From Chara braunii (Eukaryota; Streptophyta; Charophyceae; Charales; Characeae): 44,610 nt of DNA. A program made the position numbers and the translations under genes. The notes below the pieces were generated by a model, which saw only the letters and a program-made list of their open reading frames with translations, did no database searches and was not told the DNA's origin. The DNA lies in contig BFEA01001052.1 of assembly GCA_003427395.1 (NCBI GenBank), positions 68,642-113,251 on the forward strand, written 5' to 3'. This document shows positions 41,554-44,610 of the stretch, piece after piece; the first letter of the stretch is position 1; every line of letters starts with the position of its first letter.

Positions 41554-43211
41554 GGGACGGTTTTGCGGGGGACCTTGACCCCTTCCTCCGCTTGGCGGTT
41601 TCCTCCTCTACCGCCAACCCCCTGATCGCCCTGAAACCGGCTCCCTGAGGCCCGGCCCCCTTGGCCCTGGCCTCTTCCTCCTCCTTGCGGCCTCCCTCCA
41701 GCCACGACAGCAGTGTAAGTCCTCCCCTGGCTCGCACCGTTATCCTCCTCCTCGAACCCCCACTCAATCTGCTCGTAGGGGATCTCGTCCACACTTTTTT
41801 CATCTAAGGTAAGGACAAGGCTATCCTTGGTCTTTACTTGCCCTGAGATAGTGCGGCCCTTCCATTGCTTTCCTTTGTCGAGGTCTTTGTGCCAGAAGGT
41901 AGAAAGTGACACCGATTTCGCCTCGAAAGCCACCACTTCACGGCTAAGGGAATCATAAGTGGTGGCAGGATCTTCGCTCGTCGCGAAGAACTGCCCTCGA
42001 AAGGCTTCGGGCATAGCCCGATAGAAGAGGCCGACCAATTGGGCCTCTGTGACCCCATGGTCAGGGACAACCACCAATTCATCCATCGTACCCTTGAGTA
42101 CACTGGCACTCTTCCATTTACGAGTGTGGATGGTCTGGAGCTTATCTGAGGCCTTGACACTGCGAGCGACATCAGCAAATCGCTCGCGCAGCAATTTCAT
42201 GAAATCAACGAGGGGGGTGAACGATGAATAGGCCACTGCATCATTATTGCAGTTGGCAGCGCGGACTAGGGACCTTGCAAAACTGGCGGCCTCATCTCTA
42301 AGCGCATGAATGGCAATTAATACGTGCTGATCTGGGGAGACCTGTTGCAGATGCACGTAGGTCTTGACGTTGGCCTCCCAGTTGTCAAAGTTTTCTTCCC
42401 TTTTCCCACTGTAGGAATCAGGGAATTCAACTTTGACTGGCTCCCTACGAGGGCGCGGCTCTTCCTCCTTGGGAGCTGCCACCTTGACGCCTTCAATGGC
42501 GCCAACACAAAAACGCTCAGTCTTCTTGAGGCGATGATTCACCTCGGCTCCTACAGCCCCTACCAATTCGCGAGCAAAGTCCCGAAAGCCCATCCGCATC
42601 GAACGCACAACTATATCCTGGCTTCGGCTAAACTCATATTGTTGTTCTTGCACTCTGGCTAAACGCTCGACGCTCTAGGCGATGATCTGTACCTTTTGTT
42701 GGAGGTCTACCTGGGTGGTCAACTGAGTAGTTAAAGTCCGTACCACCGCCAATTCCTGCATTGCTGCACTCGCCGCCTCCACTCTTCTCTTCTTCTCCCT
42801 CGTCATTGCGAGTTTCCACTCCATCCTCGTTTCATCTTCCATCGCCTGCCGCTTCAGAACATCTTCTTCTGCTTCCTATTTCTTCATAGCGGCTTCTTGC
42901 TCATCCTTGGGGATGTACATAGTTACCTCTTCTTCTTCGCCCAGGGATAAGTTGGTGACCCACTCTGAAATCCGTTTCTCCATCTCTTCATCCTTGTTGC
43001 CACTGTGCTGCCCCTTCCTCCTTTGCAGTGGCGTTTCATCTTCTTCTTCCTCTTCCATCTCTTTCAACCTCTCCTCTTCTTCCTTTTTCAACCTCTCCTT
43101 TTCTCTAGCCATCTCCTCCTCTATCTTCTTCAACTTTGCCGCCTGCTCCTCCTGCAGGGCCTTCTTCTTGGCCTCCTTCTTCTCCTTTCTCTCCTGCAGG
43201 ATGGCGGCCAT
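41550..43211 (-). pseudogene. gag: E4 gag with two in-frame stops
   Basis: From ATG at 43211 a charged coiled-coil region (many E, K, R; LKKIEEEMAREKERLKKEEEE) runs to a stop at 42876-42878. It continues in the same frame through more coiled coil to a stop at 42675-42677, then into the capsid-like gag domain: DSYSGKREENFDNWEANV, LRDEAASFARSL, LRERFADVARSV and TIHTRKWKS. The end is Gly/Arg/Gln-rich. The capsid part serves as the reference for spotting the inverted gag block in E1. The long N-terminal coiled coil is not seen in E1 in this form. Confidence 0.87.
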
Positions 43212-43689
43212 ATTCTCCTCCCCCTCCTTCGTGTAAGGCTGGGTGGAAGTGCCACCCCGGGTTCCTACTCTACACGTGAAAGTGGGCCAGAAGTCCAGAG
43301 GAAAGAGGAGGCGCCAAAGGGTCCCCCAGAGGGAGAACCCCACAAGTAACCCATATATCGGATAGTCATCCATGGTGGTGTCAGGTGCACGACAAAAGCC
43401 CCACTCCTCACCACGTAGACCTACCCGGACACTGACCCGCTGACTAACTGACTTTCTAAGGACCACAGGGTGAAACCCTGTCAACTATGGTCACTAGCCT
43501 AGACCTACTCTAGGGCTGTCACCACTGAACCAACAGCTGATCTGGAGGCATTTAAGGAGATCCCCCAAACTCTGCAATAATTCTTTAACGTCCCAGACAG
43601 GACGACGTGATCAGCTTGGTTCCTGCCTGTGCTTTCAACCCACAACTCAGCCTTTGGGGCTTACTGTGCCACACCGAGCAGCCCGCCGG

Positions 43690-43920
43690 TCTGTACCGGT
43701 CCTTGGAGGGGTTCGTGTCCCCCGGGACAGTCGAGTCGTCAGACACAGATCATCAGTCTTACTTGGTCCGGTAGGGGGGTGGTTCAAACAGGCCCTCAAC
43801 ACTTAAAGACTGCCTGGTGTGTCAGCCCTGGCTGCCGTTCAAACCCACTGAGTCCTACCAACCGTTTCCAACCGGTCAGCACCGGTCCTTGGGAGGGTTA
43901 GCCCCCCCTGGAAAGTTGGA
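43690..43920. repeat. Diverged direct duplication, ~184 bp apart
   Basis: accggtccttggaggggtt near 43696 and accggtccttgggagggtt near 43880 are followed by similar ccccc-rich sequence. Only about 35-40 bp are clearly repeated. Confidence 0.65.
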
Positions 43921-44132
43921 TCAGCCACAGTATCAGCCCTATAAGGTCAGCTCAGGGTTTCATCATCCAAGCCTATCCTTCATCCACAGAGTGCTAGCAC
44001 CTAGGACAGAAGAGACTCAATGCAGAAAGAAGAGACAGACAGACTCAGACTCAGCAAGTACTGTAGGGTGACTGCACATCCACAGGGTAAGGGGATAGGC
44101 TAAGGGCTCAGCGAAATATCACCAACTCCAGC

Positions 44133-44292
44133 TTGGTCAAAACCTTGGTCAGCAGCTCCGGTCAACGCCTTGGTCAACGCTGGGTCAATGCTCGGTCAAC
44201 CCTCTGGTCAACCCCCAGTCAACCCTCCGGTCAACACCTGGTCAACCCACTGGTCAACGTCTGGTCAACCCTCTGGTCAGCGTCTGGTGAAC
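44133..44292. repeat. Array of about 14 GGTCAA-type units, ~12-bp period
   Basis: ggtcaac, ggtcaga and close variants recur about every 11-13 bases, with ctctggtcaacc-like consensus. The reverse complement TTGACC contains the W-box core (TTGAC) recognised by plant WRKY factors. Confidence 0.85.
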
Positions 44293-44400
44293 CCTCCAAC
44301 TTGGCTATGGCTGCCGGCACCTTCACCTTCGTCGCCTTCGTCTCTTCCTTCCCCTTCCTTTACCTTCTTCTTCCTCGCTATCTTTCTTCTTCTCTCTATA

Positions 44401-44422
44401 TTTTTTTTTTTTTTTTTTTTTT
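44401..44422. repeat. Poly-T tract in CT-rich DNA
   Basis: 22 T in a row inside a CT-rich region (about 44330-44510). Confidence 0.95.
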
Positions 44423-44610
44423 GTCACCCCGGCTATATCTATCTTCTTCTCCAATACCCCTTCCTCTCTCTCTCTCCTTGGTCCCTCCTTCTCTGTCCCC
44501 TTCGTCACACCATGATGCAGCTCCGCGGCTATGGCCGCTTTCTTCCTCCTTCGTGGGTCTGCGCAGCAACTTCACAGGTATGTAACAACCAATCTTGTAT
44601 CACTCATCTC

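Larger units (their letters stand above)
37699..43211 (-). mobile_element. E4: Ty3/gypsy chromovirus-type element, coding-defective, LTR pair not found
   Basis: gag and pol follow each other on the minus strand with all domains represented. Pol resembles E1 and E2 in wording. Compared with E1 it lacks identifiable LTRs in this window; the 5' LTR may lie past 44610. It carries six premature stops over gag and pol, one frameshift and a partly deleted integrase zinc finger. A single N lies at 40919. Confidence 0.9.
43212..44610 (-). other. E4 leader or 5' LTR region, no gene seen
   Basis: Expected to hold leader, primer site and perhaps LTR of E4, but no TGGTATC-type primer site is visible on the minus strand. 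It contains a diverged duplication (~43690 and ~43875), a GGTCAA array (44133-44292), a 22-base T run and CT-rich DNA. Confidence 0.45.

Overview
This is a repeat-dominated stretch of nuclear DNA from a eukaryote, most likely of the green-plant lineage. The evidence is four Ty3/gypsy LTR retrotransposons whose pol ends in an integrase C-terminus plus chromodomain-like tail (chromovirus type), initiator-tRNA-type primer sites, satellite arrays, long microsatellites, assembly gaps (runs of N) and one large host-like open frame. I cannot name the species. A charophyte alga or another early streptophyte with a bloated genome is a guess only.

Layout. 1-789: what looks like the 5' LTR edge and leader of a minus-strand element that continues left of the window. 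790-9656: element E1, minus strand, structurally complete (two ~3%-diverged LTRs, primer site, polypurine tract, gag, pol). It is dead as it stands: pol has three in-frame stops and about 355 bp of gag is flipped. 9657-13518: no clear gene; strong hairpins, a 50-bp tandem array, a decayed two-part open frame and AG-rich low-complexity DNA. 13519-14037: primer site and LTR of another minus-strand element. 14038-18794: E3, plus strand, 5'-truncated and heavily mutated, followed by its 3' LTR from 18795, which runs into (GA)n/(CA)n and a 330-base gap. 20316-24143: a long minus-strand host-like exon (about 1,275 codons) that ends inside what looks like the first half of an EH domain. 24383-25223: two further minus-strand frames of unknown nature. 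About 25.7-29.6 kb: E2, minus strand, lacking gag and most of protease. 31.2-35.65 kb: two satellite arrays with nearly the same period (~92 bp), a short third duplication between them, and flanking microsatellites. 37699-43211: E4, minus strand, gag and pol nearly complete but with stops, one frameshift and a damaged integrase zinc finger. 43212-44610: its leader or LTR region, with a diverged duplication and a GGTCAA array.

How the parts relate. gag proteins package RNA; pol supplies protease, reverse transcriptase, RNase H and integrase; the chromodomain-like tail is thought to steer integration to chromatin. All four copies carry lesions, so none could make a full set of proteins from this sequence. 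The only credible host gene is the EH-like frame, which by family would belong to membrane traffic or endocytosis. I found no convincing new multi-gene system. The most unusual observations are the gag micro-inversion in E1, the three tandem families sharing one period, the variant primer-site sequence shared by several elements, and the repeat-bearing EH-like gene.
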